Shown: in pieces, positions 50,150 to 59,275 of the stretch
How the letters are laid out: each line of letters begins with the position of its first letter
Position numbering within the stretch: position 1 is the first letter of the stretch
Source of the DNA: Stenotrophomonas oahuensis
GTDB lineage: Bacteria; Pseudomonadota; Gammaproteobacteria; Xanthomonadales; Xanthomonadaceae
DNA length: 64,000 bases
Direction of reading: 5' to 3'
NCBI RefSeq assembly: GCF_031834595.1
Contig: NZ_CP115541.1
Coordinates: 2,226,501-2,290,500 of the forward strand
Program-made: the position numbers and the translations under genes
The notes under the pieces: generated by a model
What the model was told of the DNA's origin: nothing
The model's input: only the letters and a program-made list of their open reading frames with translations
Database searches by the model: none

Positions 50150-51793
50150 ATGCATACGATTGAAGTGGTACTGGCGATGCTGGTCGCCGTGGTGGCCAGT
50201 GGCTACCTGGTGCGCGTGTTGCCGCTGTCATTGCCGTTACCGCTGGTGCAGATCGGCCTGGGCGCGGTGATTGCGGGGGTATTCAACCGCGGCCACGCGC
50301 TGCAGCCGGAAATGTTCTTCCTGCTGTTCCTGCCGCCGCTGCTGTTCCTGGACGGCTGGCGTATTCCCAAACAGGGGCTGTTCCGCGATAAAGGCGTGAT
50401 TCTGGAACTGGCCTTCGGGCTGGTGATCTTCACTGTGGTCGGTGCCGGCCTGCTGATCCACTGGATGATTCCGGTGATGCCGCTGGGCGTGGCGTTCGCG
50501 CTGGCGGCGATCATCTCGCCGACCGACCCGGTGGCGGTCAGCTCGATCGCCTCGCGCATGCCGATTCCGAAGCGGCTGATGCACATCCTGGAAGGCGAGT
50601 CGCTGTTGAACGATGCCTCCGGCCTGGTCTGCTTCCGCTTCGCGGTGGCCGCAGTGATGACCGGTTCGTTCTCGCTGGCCACGGCCTCGCTGACCTTCCT
50701 GTGGGTGGCGGTGGCGGGGCTGGCGATCGGCGTGGCGGTGACCCTGGGCGTGTCTACCTTCCAGCGCTGGCTGTGGCGGCGCTTCGGTGAAGAGCCCGGC
50801 GCGGCGCTGCTGGTCAACCTGCTGATTCCGTTTGCGGCCTATCTGCTGGCCGAAGAGGCCAAGGCCTCCGGCATCCTGGCCGCGGTCGCCGCCGGCATCA
50901 CCATGAGCTACGTCGAACTGACCGGTCGTGTCTCCGGCAGCATGCGCGTGCAGCGCACGGCGGTGTGGAACATGCTGCAGTTCAGCTTCAACGGCATCAT
51001 GTTCGTGCTGCTCGGCGAGCAGTTGCCGGGCATTGTCGAACGCGCCATTGCCACGGTGAATGAGAGCGGGCACCACAGCGCGTGGTGGCTGCTGGTGTAC
51101 GTGGTGGTGATCAACGTGGCGCTGGTCGCGCTGCGCCTGCTGTGGGTGTGGCTGTCGCTGCGCTGGAGCCTGCTGCGTGCACGGCACCGTGGCGAAGAGC
51201 GCCCGGTCACCCAGTGGCGGGTGGTGGTGACGACGTCGGTGGCCGGTGTGCGCGGTGCGATCACCCTGGCCGGCGTGCTCACGCTGCCGTTGTTTCTGCC
51301 GGATGGCTCGGCGTTCCCGGCGCGCGACCTGGTGATCTTCCTGGCCGCGGCGGTGATTCTGTTCTCGTTGATCGGGGCCAGCGTGGCCTTGCCGAGGCTG
51401 TTGAAGGGCCTGCAACTGCCGGCCGATTCCGGTGAACGCAAGGAAGAAGACCTGGCTCGCCGCTTGGCGTCCAAGGCCGCCTTGGCCGGCGTGGAGCGCA
51501 TGCGCCAGCAGCTGGTGCAGAACCAGAACACCGAGAACGTGCAGCTGTACAACGACGCGGCCGCGCGGGTGAGCCTGCTGTACCAGCGCAACCTGGAAAA
51601 GGAACACGGGCCCGATGCGGACCCGGAAAAGGTGAAGCGGATGGAGCAGGGTTACCGGCAGCTGCGCAACGCCGGGCTCACCGCCGAGCGCGAGGAGCTG
51701 TTCCGGCTGACCCGGCGCGGCAGTATTTCCGATGAGATTTCGCGCAAGCTGATCCGCAATCTGGATCTGCTGGAAACCCGGCAACGGGAATGA
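50150..51793 (+). CDS. CPA1-family Na+/H+ antiporter
   Basis: A 547-residue inner-membrane exchanger with about 12 TM helices. The family motifs are clear: FLLFLPPLLFLDGWRIP in TM3, SPTDPVAVSSIASR with the transport Asp, and LEGESLLNDASGL with the ND pair in TM6, as well as SVAGVRGAITLAGVL. The cytoplasmic tail (from about residue 425) is charged and helical. It exchanges sodium for protons in pH and salt balance. Confidence 0.9.
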   Translation: MHTIEVVLAMLVAVVASGYLVRVLPLSLPLPLVQIGLGAVIAGVFNRGHALQPEMFFLLFLPPLLFLDGWRIPKQGLFRDKGVILELAFGLVIFTVVGAGLLIHWMIPVMPLGVAFALAAIISPTDPVAVSSIASRMPIPKRLMHILEGESLLNDASGLVCFRFAVAAVMTGSFSLATASLTFLWVAVAGLAIGVAVTLGVSTFQRWLWRRFGEEPGAALLVNLLIPFAAYLLAEEAKASGILAAVAAGITMSYVELTGRVSGSMRVQRTAVWNMLQFSFNGIMFVLLGEQLPGIVERAIATVNESGHHSAWWLLVYVVVINVALVALRLLWVWLSLRWSLLRARHRGEERPVTQWRVVVTTSVAGVRGAITLAGVLTLPLFLPDGSAFPARDLVIFLAAAVILFSLIGASVALPRLLKGLQLPADSGERKEEDLARRLASKAALAGVERMRQQLVQNQNTENVQLYNDAAARVSLLYQRNLEKEHGPDADPEKVKRMEQGYRQLRNAGLTAEREELFRLTRRGSISDEISRKLIRNLDLLETRQRE

Positions 51794-51811
51794 ACGGGTC
51801 GGGCACCCCGA

Positions 51812-51878
51812 TGACACGCATGGCGTGTCACTACGAACCTTGGTCGCTCGACCTGTAGGGACGCGCCATGCGCGTCCG
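51812..51878. repeat. SMAG doublet, TGACACGC/GACGCGCC type
   Basis: TGACACGCATGGCGTGTCACTAC at 51812-51834 and GTAGGGACGCGCCATGCGCGTCC at 51855-51877, inverted, about 20 bp apart. Confidence 0.8.
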
Positions 51879-51916
51879 CGCGGTGCCTGGCTGCGCGGGG
51901 AATTCCCCGCGCGCGA

Positions 51917-52168
51917 TCACGCTTCCGGCTTCTGATCCAGGTAATACGCCACCACGGTGCCCTTGACCTTCACCGTCATCGGGTTGCCACGACGGTCGCG
52001 CGACTTGCCGGCCTGCACGCGGATCCAGCCTTCGCTGACCGAGTATTCCTCAACGTTGTCACGCTCGACATCGTTGAAACGGATGCCCACGCCGCGCTCC
52101 AGCGCTGCGGCATCGTGGAAAGGGCTGGCCGGGTTGATCGCCAGATGATCCGGAGGGGTATCGCTCAT
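51917..52168 (-). CDS. DUF3297 family protein
   Basis: An 83-residue soluble protein that reads through as DUF3297: LAINPASPFHDAAALERGVGIRFN, EYSVSEGWIRVQAGKSRDRRG and VKVKGTVVAYY. The family is short, acidic-basic and of unknown function. It is monocistronic. Confidence 0.85.
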   Translation of the reverse strand: MSDTPPDHLAINPASPFHDAAALERGVGIRFNDVERDNVEEYSVSEGWIRVQAGKSRDRRGNPMTVKVKGTVVAYYLDQKPEA

Positions 52169-52306
52169 GATTCGGGTTCACACTGACGGCCACCGCGGCC
52201 GCCTTCAGGCGCACAGGATACCCGAGCCCCCCGGTTCGAGCCGATTTCGCTTCCTGCGCACGCCGTGGCAGGTCAGAATGCGGGCTGTTTCCAGGAGTTC
52301 CCGCCC

Positions 52307-52849
52307 ATGCCCGACAACAGCGACTATTTCGACTTCGAAGAAGACGAGCGCGATTTCGACGAAGACGATTTCGAGGCCCGGATCTGGAACCTGTTCGTGC
52401 TGATCAACCCGGGCGACGAGGAACTGGCGCTGCAGCAGTTCAACCGCTGGCGCGAGCAGCTGCTGGAGGCGGGAGAGTCCATTGACGAGGAAGCCGACTG
52501 GCTGCCGCCGCTGATGGTCGCCACTGCGTGGCAGTCGACCTACGAGGTGGAGCGCGATGATGCCGATTCGCTGGTGTCGGCGGTGAACGAGCTGTCTGCG
52601 CGATTCAACGTGCAGGTGGACTGGGGCGGCGACCTGGACGATGAGGACTTCGCCGAGGACGTGGATGCGCCGATGCTGATGGCCACCGCGTATGACCGCC
52701 TGCGCGAGCACAACTACAGCCTGTGGAGCGTGGATACTGGCAACGGTGGCCTGGCTGGCTGGATGGCGCTGAGCCGCGATGATGACGCGATGCTGGCGCT
52801 GTGTTCGTTGCTTGGGGTGGAAGTGCGCCCGGGGGCGGATCCGTTTTGA
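52307..52849 (+). CDS. Acidic conserved protein (DUF6630-like?)
   Basis: A 180-residue very acidic protein (YFDFEEDERDFDEDDFE at the start). The body has ARIWNLFVLINPGDEELALQQFNRWREQLLEAG and ends LWSVDTGNGGLAGWMALSRDDDAMLALCSLLGVEVRPG, a pattern like DUF6630, though I cannot verify that. No signal peptide. The start follows a CAGGAG site. Confidence 0.6.
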   Translation: MPDNSDYFDFEEDERDFDEDDFEARIWNLFVLINPGDEELALQQFNRWREQLLEAGESIDEEADWLPPLMVATAWQSTYEVERDDADSLVSAVNELSARFNVQVDWGGDLDDEDFAEDVDAPMLMATAYDRLREHNYSLWSVDTGNGGLAGWMALSRDDDAMLALCSLLGVEVRPGADPF

Positions 52850-52853
52850 TGCG

Positions 52854-53135
52854 TCACGCGGTTGCGTCGTATTGCGCCCGCGCGTTGGCGATGACCGCTT
52901 TCAACAATTCCCGGTCGGTATGCCGGGAAATGGCGCGTGCGCCCAGCGCGATGGCGCGCTCACGCATCGGCGCGGGCACGTCGTAGTGCGCGCCGCTGCG
53001 GCGGTTCTGGAACGCCCGCCGTGGAATCCCGAGCTGCGCCGCCATGGCGTGCAGCTCGGGCAGGGTGTCGGCCATCAGATGCGCCCAGCGCTCGTCGCGC
53101 CAGGGGTGTACCGCATCGTCGATATAGACCGTCAC
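52854..53135 (-). CDS. DUF4031 domain protein
   Basis: A 93-residue protein starting MTVYIDDAVHPWRDERWAHLMADT, the hallmark of DUF4031, followed by ELHAMAAQLGIPRRAFQ and HYDVPAPMRERAIALGA. Some relatives are thought to be small nucleases or metal-binding proteins; not proven. It lies 9 bp after the following minus-strand gene and is probably in its operon. Confidence 0.85.
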   Translation of the reverse strand: MTVYIDDAVHPWRDERWAHLMADTLPELHAMAAQLGIPRRAFQNRRSGAHYDVPAPMRERAIALGARAISRHTDRELLKAVIANARAQYDATA

Positions 53136-53144
53136 CGGTGGCGA

Positions 53145-53639
53145 TCAGCCCTTGGGCTGCTCGCTGCTGTCGGACGGGGCGTCGGCGTCGGCCGGGGTGG
53201 CTTCGGCGTCGGTGCTGGCTTCAGCGGCTTCGCCTTCGGCGTCGTCGGCCGCGTCTTCCACGCCTTCGAACTCGGACACCAGCTGGGCCAGGTATTCCTC
53301 GGCGGTCTTGCCTTCGTCGGCGGCCAGGTCGTCAATCATCTGCTGCAGCTGCGGCGAGGTTTCCAGGGTGACCGGACGGCCTTCCTTCTCCTGCACGTTG
53401 GCCAGGTGCTTGAGCATGGCCAGCATCGGCACCGGGTTGTCGGCATTGCCCATGGTCTGGCCGCCGATGGCCAGCAGCCACTCGGTGCCCTGCAGGCCGA
53501 TGGCGGCCACGACCTGGCCTTCTGCGTTCTGCAGCACGGCGTGGTTCTGCACCGGCTGCTGGCTGTTCAGGCGCTGGATCGGGCGCTTGGGCTGCGACTT
53601 CTTGCGCTTGTCGCGCTTGGCCTTGGACTGCTTGGACAT
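53145..53639 (-). CDS. Hypothetical protein with basic N-terminus and acidic tail
   Basis: A 164-residue protein: very basic start (SKQSKAKRDKRKKSQPKRP), a compact middle (AEGQVVAAIGLQGTEWLLAIGGQ...) and a long Asp/Glu/Ala tail, so charge runs from positive to negative. No family recognised. It probably forms an operon with the DUF4031 gene. Confidence 0.65.
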   Translation of the reverse strand: MSKQSKAKRDKRKKSQPKRPIQRLNSQQPVQNHAVLQNAEGQVVAAIGLQGTEWLLAIGGQTMGNADNPVPMLAMLKHLANVQEKEGRPVTLETSPQLQQMIDDLAADEGKTAEEYLAQLVSEFEGVEDAADDAEGEAAEASTDAEATPADADAPSDSSEQPKG

Positions 53640-53687
53640 GGTTTGAGGCGTCTTTCTGGGATCGGAAAGGCCCATTGTAAGCTGCCC

Positions 53688-53759
53688 GCGACGACCAACG
53701 GTCGTCGCCTACCGGGGTTGCCCGGTATCGCGGTAGGTCACGACCGTTGGTCGTGACCG
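53688..53759. repeat. SMAG-type doublet, CGACC..GGTCG form
   Basis: GCGACGACCAACGGTCGTCGC with CTACC at 53688-53713 and GGTAG with GTCACGACCGTTGGTCGTGAC at 53732-53759. A complete inverted pair of the subtype found singly in the CsgG-like cluster. Confidence 0.8.
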
Positions 53760-53769
53760 GCTCGTCACG

Positions 53770-54753
53770 TCACGGTGCCCCATCCGCCGGCCCCAACACC
53801 GGCACCGCCGGCCCGGCCGGCGGCGCGAGATCGGCCTGCACATCCGGATCCACCGTGGTGCCCGATAACCCGACCTGCTGCCCGGAGCCGGACAGCGCCG
53901 CCGCCTCAGCCGCCTTGGTCATCACCACGATGCTGATGCGCCGGTTGATCGGGTTGTCCGGCTTGACCTTGTCGAACAGCACCGAGGACGACAGCCCGAC
54001 CACGCGGGTCACCTTTTCCTCCGCCATGCCGCCTTCCAGCAGGGCCCGGCGCGCCGCATTGGCACGGTCGGCGCTGAGCTCCCAGTTGCTGTAGCCGTGG
54101 GCGGCGGTATAGGCGGTGATGTCGGTATGGCCGGTGATGCTGATCCGGTTCGGCACGTGATTGATGAACTCCGACAGCTCCTTGAGGATCTCGCGGGTAT
54201 AGGGCTTCAGCGCGGCGCTGCCGACGTCGAACATCGGCCGGTTCTGCTTGTCCACGATCTGGATGCGCAGGCCTTCCGGGGTGAGGTCCAGCAGCAGCTG
54301 GTCCTTGAACGGCTCCAGTGCCTGGCTCTTGCTGATCGCCTCTTCCAGCTCCTGCTTCAGCACTTCCAGCTGCTTCTTTTCACGCTCGCGCTCGTCTTCC
54401 TGCGGCACCGGGCGTTCGGCCTGGGCGTTTTGGAACGGGTCGTTGCTGGTGCCGCGCGAGACATCGGTGGCCCCGCCCAGCTTGATCATCGAGGTGCTGG
54501 CCCCGCCCGGGCCGGCCATGCCGGGCGCAGGCGTCGGGCTCTGCCCGGTCAGCGGGCTGGGGTTGCGGAAGTACTCGGAAATGGCCGCGCGCTCGGGCTT
54601 GCTGGTGGCCGCCATCAGCCACAGCACCAGGAAGAACGCCATCATCGCGGTCACGAAGTCGGCATACGCCACCTTCCATGCACCGCCATGATGCGCTCCG
54701 TGACCGGCCTTCTTGACCTTGCGGACAATGACGGTGGGTTTGTTCTCGGCCAT
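53770..54753 (-). CDS. motB: Flagellar stator protein MotB
   Basis: A 327-residue stator subunit. The N-terminal TM holds the proton-binding Asp in YADFVTAMMAFFLVLWLM (residue about 32). A plug/linker with a coiled segment follows (EREREKKQLEVLKQELEEA), then the OmpA-like peptidoglycan-binding domain (ITGHTDITAY, NWELSADRANAARRAL, NPINRRISIVV). It starts 9 bp after motA; the pair forms the proton channel that turns the flagellum. No other flagellar genes are near. Confidence 0.95.
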   Translation of the reverse strand: MAENKPTVIVRKVKKAGHGAHHGGAWKVAYADFVTAMMAFFLVLWLMAATSKPERAAISEYFRNPSPLTGQSPTPAPGMAGPGGASTSMIKLGGATDVSRGTSNDPFQNAQAERPVPQEDEREREKKQLEVLKQELEEAISKSQALEPFKDQLLLDLTPEGLRIQIVDKQNRPMFDVGSAALKPYTREILKELSEFINHVPNRISITGHTDITAYTAAHGYSNWELSADRANAARRALLEGGMAEEKVTRVVGLSSSVLFDKVKPDNPINRRISIVVMTKAAEAAALSGSGQQVGLSGTTVDPDVQADLAPPAGPAVPVLGPADGAP

Positions 54754-54762
54754 GACGCTGCC

Positions 54763-55617
54763 TTACTTGATCGTCTTCAGGTGGGCTTCGAACTCGCTGA
54801 AGCCCGGGCGCACATTCGACGGCAGGGTCTTGCGGGCGAATTCCAGTGCGATCTTCGGGTTGTAGCCGCGCAGGCAGGCCAGCAGGGCGGTCTTGACCGA
54901 CTCATAGATGCGGCTGTCCTGCTCGGCGCGCGCTTCCACGGCGGCGGCCAGCGGGCTGACAAAGCCATAGGCCAGCAGAATGCCGAGGAAGGTACCGACC
55001 AGCGCGCCGGCCACGTGTGCGCCCACTTCGGTGATTTCACCGCCGATCGAGCCCATGGTGATCACGATGCCGAGCACGGCGGCGACGATGCCGAAGCCGG
55101 GCAGGCCGTCGGACACCTTGTTCAGCACGGCCGCCGGCTGCATGGCTTCGGCGTGGTGCTTTTCCAGCTCCATTTCCAGCAGCGGTTCCAGCTCGTGCGG
55201 TTCGATGTTGCTGCCGATCATCAGGCGCAGGCAGTCGGTCATGAAGTCGACCAGGTGGTGGTCGGCCTGCACCTTGGGGTAGTTGGCGAAGATCGCGCTG
55301 TCGGCGGGGCGTTCGACGTGGTCTTCCAGCGACATGAAGCCTTCGCGGCGCGCCTTGTTGAGCAGTTCGTACAGCAGGCTCAACACGTCCAGGTAGTCCT
55401 GCTGCTTGTAGCGCGGGCCTTTGAACACGCCGACGCTGGCGGCCAGGGTCTGCTTGACCGTCTTGACCGGGGTGCCGACCAGGAACGCGCCCAGCGCCGC
55501 ACCGCCAATGATGACCAGCTCGTAGGGCTGCCACAGGGCCGCCAGCTTGCCGTGCGCGCCGACGTAGCCCCCGAGCACGCTGAGAATGACGATCAGAAAA
55601 CCAACAATGATGAGCAT
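54763..55617 (-). CDS. motA: Flagellar stator protein MotA
   Basis: A 284-residue inner-membrane protein with four TM spans. MLIIVGFLIVILSVLGGYVGAHG is TM1, ELVIIGGAALGAFLVG TM2, and GIVAAVLGIVITMGSIGG and GALVGTFLGILLAYGFVSPLA are TM3-4 with the channel residues. The cytoplasmic loop carries the charged residues that touch the rotor. It is the first gene of the motAB operon; the start at 55617 gives the canonical MLIIVG. Confidence 0.95.
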   Translation of the reverse strand: MLIIVGFLIVILSVLGGYVGAHGKLAALWQPYELVIIGGAALGAFLVGTPVKTVKQTLAASVGVFKGPRYKQQDYLDVLSLLYELLNKARREGFMSLEDHVERPADSAIFANYPKVQADHHLVDFMTDCLRLMIGSNIEPHELEPLLEMELEKHHAEAMQPAAVLNKVSDGLPGFGIVAAVLGIVITMGSIGGEITEVGAHVAGALVGTFLGILLAYGFVSPLAAAVEARAEQDSRIYESVKTALLACLRGYNPKIALEFARKTLPSNVRPGFSEFEAHLKTIK

Positions 55618-55707
55618 GGGGCAGACGCGGAGGAGGGGATACCTCCATGTCGGCCCCATGCCGGGGTTCTGAAGGGTGACGTTGGATGAACGTCACACTT
55701 TTGCAGA

Positions 55708-56175
55708 TCAGCCTGCCGGGCCGGCCTCAGCCCCGCCACGCTGCAGCGGATCCGGGTAGGGGCTGCCATTGGGCGTGAAATCCAGCGAGACCGAGTTGAG
55801 GCAGTGGCGCTCGTAGGTGGGCGGCGGGCCGTCCGGGAACACATGGCCGAGGTGGCTGCCGCAGCGGGCGCAGACGATCTCGGTCCGGACCATGCCGTGA
55901 CTGGTGTCACGGATTTCGTGGACATGGGCCGGGTCAAACGGGGCAAAGAAGCTCGGCCAGCCGGTGCCGGAGTCGAACTTGGTGCTGGAACGGAACAGCG
56001 GCAGGCCGCACAGGCGGCAGCCGTAGACGCCATCCTGCTTGTTATCCAGGAACACCCCGCAGAACGGGGCCTCGGTGCCGTGCTGCAGCAGCACGCGGCG
56101 CTCGTCGGCGCTCAGGCCGGCCTCCAGCGCCTGGCGCTGGGCGTCGCTGGGGGGAGAGAGGTCGAAGGCGGTCAT
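55708..56175 (-). CDS. msrB: Peptide-methionine (R)-S-oxide reductase MsrB
   Basis: A 155-residue enzyme that repairs R-methionine sulfoxide. Zinc Cys pairs CRLC and CARC, the [13 protein letters not shown] segment and catalytic Cys in [12 protein letters not shown] are all present. No signal peptide, so it acts in the cytoplasm. It stands alone downstream of the divergent proline-rich gene; msrA is not nearby. Confidence 0.95.
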   Translation of the reverse strand: MTAFDLSPPSDAQRQALEAGLSADERRVLLQHGTEAPFCGVFLDNKQDGVYGCRLCGLPLFRSSTKFDSGTGWPSFFAPFDPAHVHEIRDTSHGMVRTEIVCARCGSHLGHVFPDGPPPTYERHCLNSVSLDFTPNGSPYPDPLQRGGAEAGPAG

Positions 56176-56302
56176 GGGCACTCCTCGTGGGGATCGCGTT
56201 GAAATGGGGGCAGCGCGTGAAGGTCGCAAGGCAGGCGTTCATGCTGCCGCACGGGGGCGGGGTGCAGGATGAAGCTGTAGATCCGTGTGGGAGGCTGCTG
56301 TG

Positions 56303-56728
56303 ATGAACACCCGAATGCTGCTCTTGCCTGCCGTACTGGCGGCCGCGCTGGGCTTCGATGCCAGTGCGCAGATTGCCGCACCCGGCAAACCCACCGACAC
56401 CCGACCGGTGGTGACGCCGGCCCCGGCCCCCAAGCCGCTGCCTACCCCGGTGCGCCCGGCTCCGATGGAGAGCCAGTCGGGTAAAGTTGCGCCGGTGACC
56501 TCCGATTCACAGATCCGCCAGCAACTGGGCACGCAACCGATCCAGAGCCAGGGCCCGGCCCAGGTGGTACCGGCACCTGCAACCACCGCACCGCCGAAGG
56601 TGTACGACCGCAACGGCCGCATCATTCCCGGCGTCAAACCGGTGGGGCCGAACCGCGTCTTCGATTCGCGCACGGGGCGTTATTACGACAGCGCACCGGC
56701 AACGCAGGGGCAGCAGATCAAACCGTGA
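56303..56728 (+). CDS. Exported proline-rich protein, hypothetical
   Basis: A 141-residue protein with signal peptide MNTRMLLLPAVLAAALGFDASA. The mature part is low complexity, rich in Pro, Ala and Gln (PVVTPAPAPKPLPTPVRPAP), and ends with VYDRNGRIIPGVKPVGPNRVFDSRTGRYYDS, a Tyr/Arg/Gly-rich motif that could be a structured binding end. Divergent from msrB. Function unknown. Confidence 0.65.
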   Translation: MNTRMLLLPAVLAAALGFDASAQIAAPGKPTDTRPVVTPAPAPKPLPTPVRPAPMESQSGKVAPVTSDSQIRQQLGTQPIQSQGPAQVVPAPATTAPPKVYDRNGRIIPGVKPVGPNRVFDSRTGRYYDSAPATQGQQIKP

Positions 56729-57083
56729 GGGGCATCAGCGCCATCGTCCTGCGCACGTAACAATTCGTAGTGACGCGCCATGCGCGTCAACCGCGCGCAG
56801 CGCGGCGCAAGCGTCCGAATCCGACCCAATGAACGTGGTCACATGGGGCCGACGTTGAAACATGATCGAAGCCGTTCGTCAGGCATTCATGACCACTGAA
56901 CGAAGAGCAGACACGCATGGCGTGTCTCTACGGCCATCTGAACGCTTCACAACCTAAACCCCCAGTCATGCGCGTCAACACAAAACCTCACCGCTTTTTC
57001 GCCCTCAATTAACCGCATTTCCTCGACTCTGCATCCGCGCCGCAAGATCGCGCATCCCCAAAGATGACGAGAAGAGTGCAACC
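56729..57083. repeat. Gene-free region with two SMAG-type palindromes
   Basis: GTAGTGACGCGCCATGCGCGTCA at 56767-56789 and CAGACACGCATGGCGTGTCTCTAC at 56908-56931, inverted but about 120 bp apart, wider than the other doublets. The rest shows no gene and probably holds the promoter of the Gln-rich gene. Confidence 0.65.
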
Positions 57084-57236
57084 ATGGCTAACCAGCAGCA
57101 GAACAATCCCAACAAGCCGCAGGATCAGCAGAACCAGAAGGGTCAGCAGAGCCAGCAGCAGTGGGATCAGCAGAACCAGAAGGGCAACAAGCAGCCCGAT
57201 CAGCAGCAGCGTTCGGACCAGAAACAGCAGCGCTGA
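57084..57236 (+). CDS. Gln/Asn-rich 50-residue protein
   Basis: ATG 57084 to TGA 57234-57236 encodes 50 residues, almost half of them Gln, with Asn, Lys and Asp. DQQNQKG occurs twice (about 14-20 and 28-34). No hydrophobic stretch. It is followed by a strong terminator at 57285-57314, which supports a real short transcript. Such composition suggests a disordered, perhaps stress-linked hydrophilin. Function unknown. Confidence 0.65.
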   Translation: MANQQQNNPNKPQDQQNQKGQQSQQQWDQQNQKGNKQPDQQQRSDQKQQR

Positions 57237-57284
57237 TGCGCGGTTCGGCGTAACACCCTTTGTTCGGGGGTGAAACCGGAAAGA

Positions 57285-57314
57285 GGCGGTGCGCATTCGC
57301 GCGCCGCCTTTTTT
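57285..57314 (+). terminator. Rho-independent terminator of the Gln-rich gene
   Basis: GGCGGTGCGC ATTC GCGCGCCGCC followed by six T, 48 bp after the stop of the Gln-rich gene and 10 bp before the end of the convergent Lrp gene. Confidence 0.85.
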
Positions 57315-57323
57315 GCGTCTGCT

Positions 57324-57803
57324 TCAATCCGGAATCGGCAGCGTCAGCGTTTCTTTGACCTCTTCCATCACGATGTAGCTCTTGCTCTCGCGCACATGCG
57401 GCAGGGTCAGCAACGTGCTGCCGAGCAGCTTGCGGTACGACGCCATTTCACTGATCCGCGCCTTCAACAGGTAATCGAAATCGCCCGAAACCAAATGGCA
57501 CTCCAGCACATTCGGCAGCTTCAACGCCGCGCGCCGGAACTCCTCGAAGATGTCACCGGATTTGTAGGCCAGGCTGATCTCGACGAACACCAGCAGGCTG
57601 GCCTTGAGGTAGTGCGGGTCGAGCTTGGCGTAGTAGCCGGTGATCGCCCCGTCGCGCTCCAGCCGGCGCACCCGCTCGGTGCAGGGCGTGGTGGACAGCC
57701 CGACCCGTTCGCCCAGCTCGGTGAAGGAAATGCGTCCCTCGGCCTGCAGGATGCGCAGGATCTTGCGGTCGATCTTGTCCAGTTCGCGGACCCGGGTGGC
57801 CAT
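57324..57803 (-). CDS. lrp: Lrp/AsnC-family transcriptional regulator
   Basis: A 159-residue regulator. Helix-turn-helix at about 10-55 (LDKIDRKILRILQAEGRISFTELGERVGLSTTPCTERVRRLERDG), then a RAM ligand domain (LVFVEISLAYKSGDIFEEFRRA, CHLVSGDFDYLLKARI). The sequence is close to Lrp itself rather than AsnC. It is divergent from dadA-alr and probably controls it, as Lrp does dad in other proteobacteria, with alanine or leucine as effector. Confidence 0.85.
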   Translation of the reverse strand: MATRVRELDKIDRKILRILQAEGRISFTELGERVGLSTTPCTERVRRLERDGAITGYYAKLDPHYLKASLLVFVEISLAYKSGDIFEEFRRAALKLPNVLECHLVSGDFDYLLKARISEMASYRKLLGSTLLTLPHVRESKSYIVMEEVKETLTLPIPD

Positions 57804-57952
57804 GGGCGTCAACTCGGCAGGGTGAATGGCGGGACAATACACTGCCGTGTGCTGCAAATACAGGAAAAATGCCCGGCATCAGCGGCCTATACTTCCGCAA
57901 TTATGGTCCCGGCACCGCTGAGTGCAGGGAATGATCCGGTTGGAGAGGTCTC
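57804..57952. promoter_or_regulatory. Divergent lrp / dadA control region
   Basis: A 149-bp gap between the regulator and the D-alanine catabolic operon, with AT-rich tracts such as GGAAAAATGCC and GCAATTATGG suitable for Lrp binding. A GGAGAGG ribosome site precedes dadA. No precise boxes can be assigned by eye. Confidence 0.45.
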
Positions 57953-59275
57953 ATGCGCGTACTTGTTCTTGGCAGCGGGGTGATCGGCACGACCAGTGCC
58001 TGGTACCTGCGGCAGGCCGGCTTTGATGTCACCGTGGTCGACCGCCAGCCCGGACCGGCGCTGGAAACCAGCTTCGCCAACGCGGGCCAGCTGTCGTTCG
58101 GCTACACCTCGCCGTGGGCCGCGCCGGGCGTGCCGCTCAAAGCGGTGAAGTGGCTGTTCGAGGAGCATGCGCCGCTGGCGATCCGCCCGGGCCTGGACCT
58201 CAACCAGTATCGCTGGCTGGCGCAGATGCTGCGCAACTGCACCCAGGAACGCTACGCGATCAACAAGGCGCGCATGGTGCGCATGTCCGAGTACAGCCGT
58301 GACTGCCTGAACGAACTGCGTGCTGAAACCGGCATCGAGTTCGAAGGCCGCGACCTCGGCACGACCCAGCTGTTCCGCACCCAGCAGCAGCTGGATGCCT
58401 CGGCGCAGGACATCGAAGTGCTGGCGCAGTACGGCGTGCCGTACGAGGTGCTGGATCGCGCCGGCATCATCGCCGCCGAGCCGGCGCTGGCCGCCGTGGC
58501 CGACACCCTGGTGGGTGCGCTGCGCCTGCCGCGTGACCAGACCGGCGACTGCCAGCTGTTCACCCGCCGCCTGGCGCAGATGGCTGCTGCCGCCGGCGTG
58601 GAATTCCGCTTCGACCAGGACATCGCCGGGCTGGAAACCAGCGGCAACCGCATCACTGGCGTGCGCATCGACGGCAAGCTGGAAACCGCCGACCACTACG
58701 TGGTCGCGCTGGGCAGCTACTCGCCGTCGCTGGTGGCTCCGCTCGGCATGCACCTGCCGGTGTACCCGCTGAAGGGCTATTCGCTGACCCTGCCGATCAC
58801 CGACCCGGCGATGGCTCCCACCTCGACCATCCTGGACGAAAGCTACAAGGTGGCGGTGACCCGCTTCGACGACCGCATCCGCGTGGGGGGCATGGCCGAA
58901 GTAGGCGGGTTCGACCTGTCGCTGTCGCCGCGCCGCCGCGCCACCCTGGAAAAGGTGGTGCGCGACCTGTACCCGCACGGCGGCGACCTCAGCCGCGCCG
59001 AGTTCTGGACCGGGCTGCGCCCGGCCACCCCGGACGGCACCCCGGTGATCGGGGCTACGCCGTACCGCAACCTGTTCCTCAACACCGGCCACGGCACGCT
59101 GGGCTGGACCATGGCCTGCGGGTCGGGTCGTTACCTGGCCGACCTGATGAGCGCGCGCCAGCCGCAGATCAGCACCGAAGGCCTGGACATCTTCCGCTAT
59201 GGCGGGCGTGCCAATCCGCATGCCGCCGCTTTTCAACAGAGTGAAACTGAAACATGCGTCCTGCCCGCGCGTTGA
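57953..59275 (+). CDS. dadA: D-amino acid dehydrogenase small subunit DadA
   Basis: A 440-residue FAD enzyme that oxidises D-alanine to pyruvate and passes electrons to the respiratory chain. FAD dinucleotide site [17 protein letters not shown] at the start. Family segments: [48 protein letters not shown] ([13 protein letters not shown]) and [22 protein letters not shown]. Its last 22 bp overlap the alanine racemase gene, giving a coupled dadA-alr operon for use of alanine. Confidence 0.95.
   Translation: MRVLVLGSGVIGTTSAWYLRQAGFDVTVVDRQPGPALETSFANAGQLSFGYTSPWAAPGVPLKAVKWLFEEHAPLAIRPGLDLNQYRWLAQMLRNCTQERYAINKARMVRMSEYSRDCLNELRAETGIEFEGRDLGTTQLFRTQQQLDASAQDIEVLAQYGVPYEVLDRAGIIAAEPALAAVADTLVGALRLPRDQTGDCQLFTRRLAQMAAAAGVEFRFDQDIAGLETSGNRITGVRIDGKLETADHYVVALGSYSPSLVAPLGMHLPVYPLKGYSLTLPITDPAMAPTSTILDESYKVAVTRFDDRIRVGGMAEVGGFDLSLSPRRRATLEKVVRDLYPHGGDLSRAEFWTGLRPATPDGTPVIGATPYRNLFLNTGHGTLGWTMACGSGRYLADLMSARQPQISTEGLDIFRYGGRANPHAAAFQQSETETCVLPAR

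Noticed and set aside
54097..55689. 530-codon plus-strand open frame opposite motA and motB
   Set aside because: It crosses two genuine genes and their gap; composition is that of a shadow.
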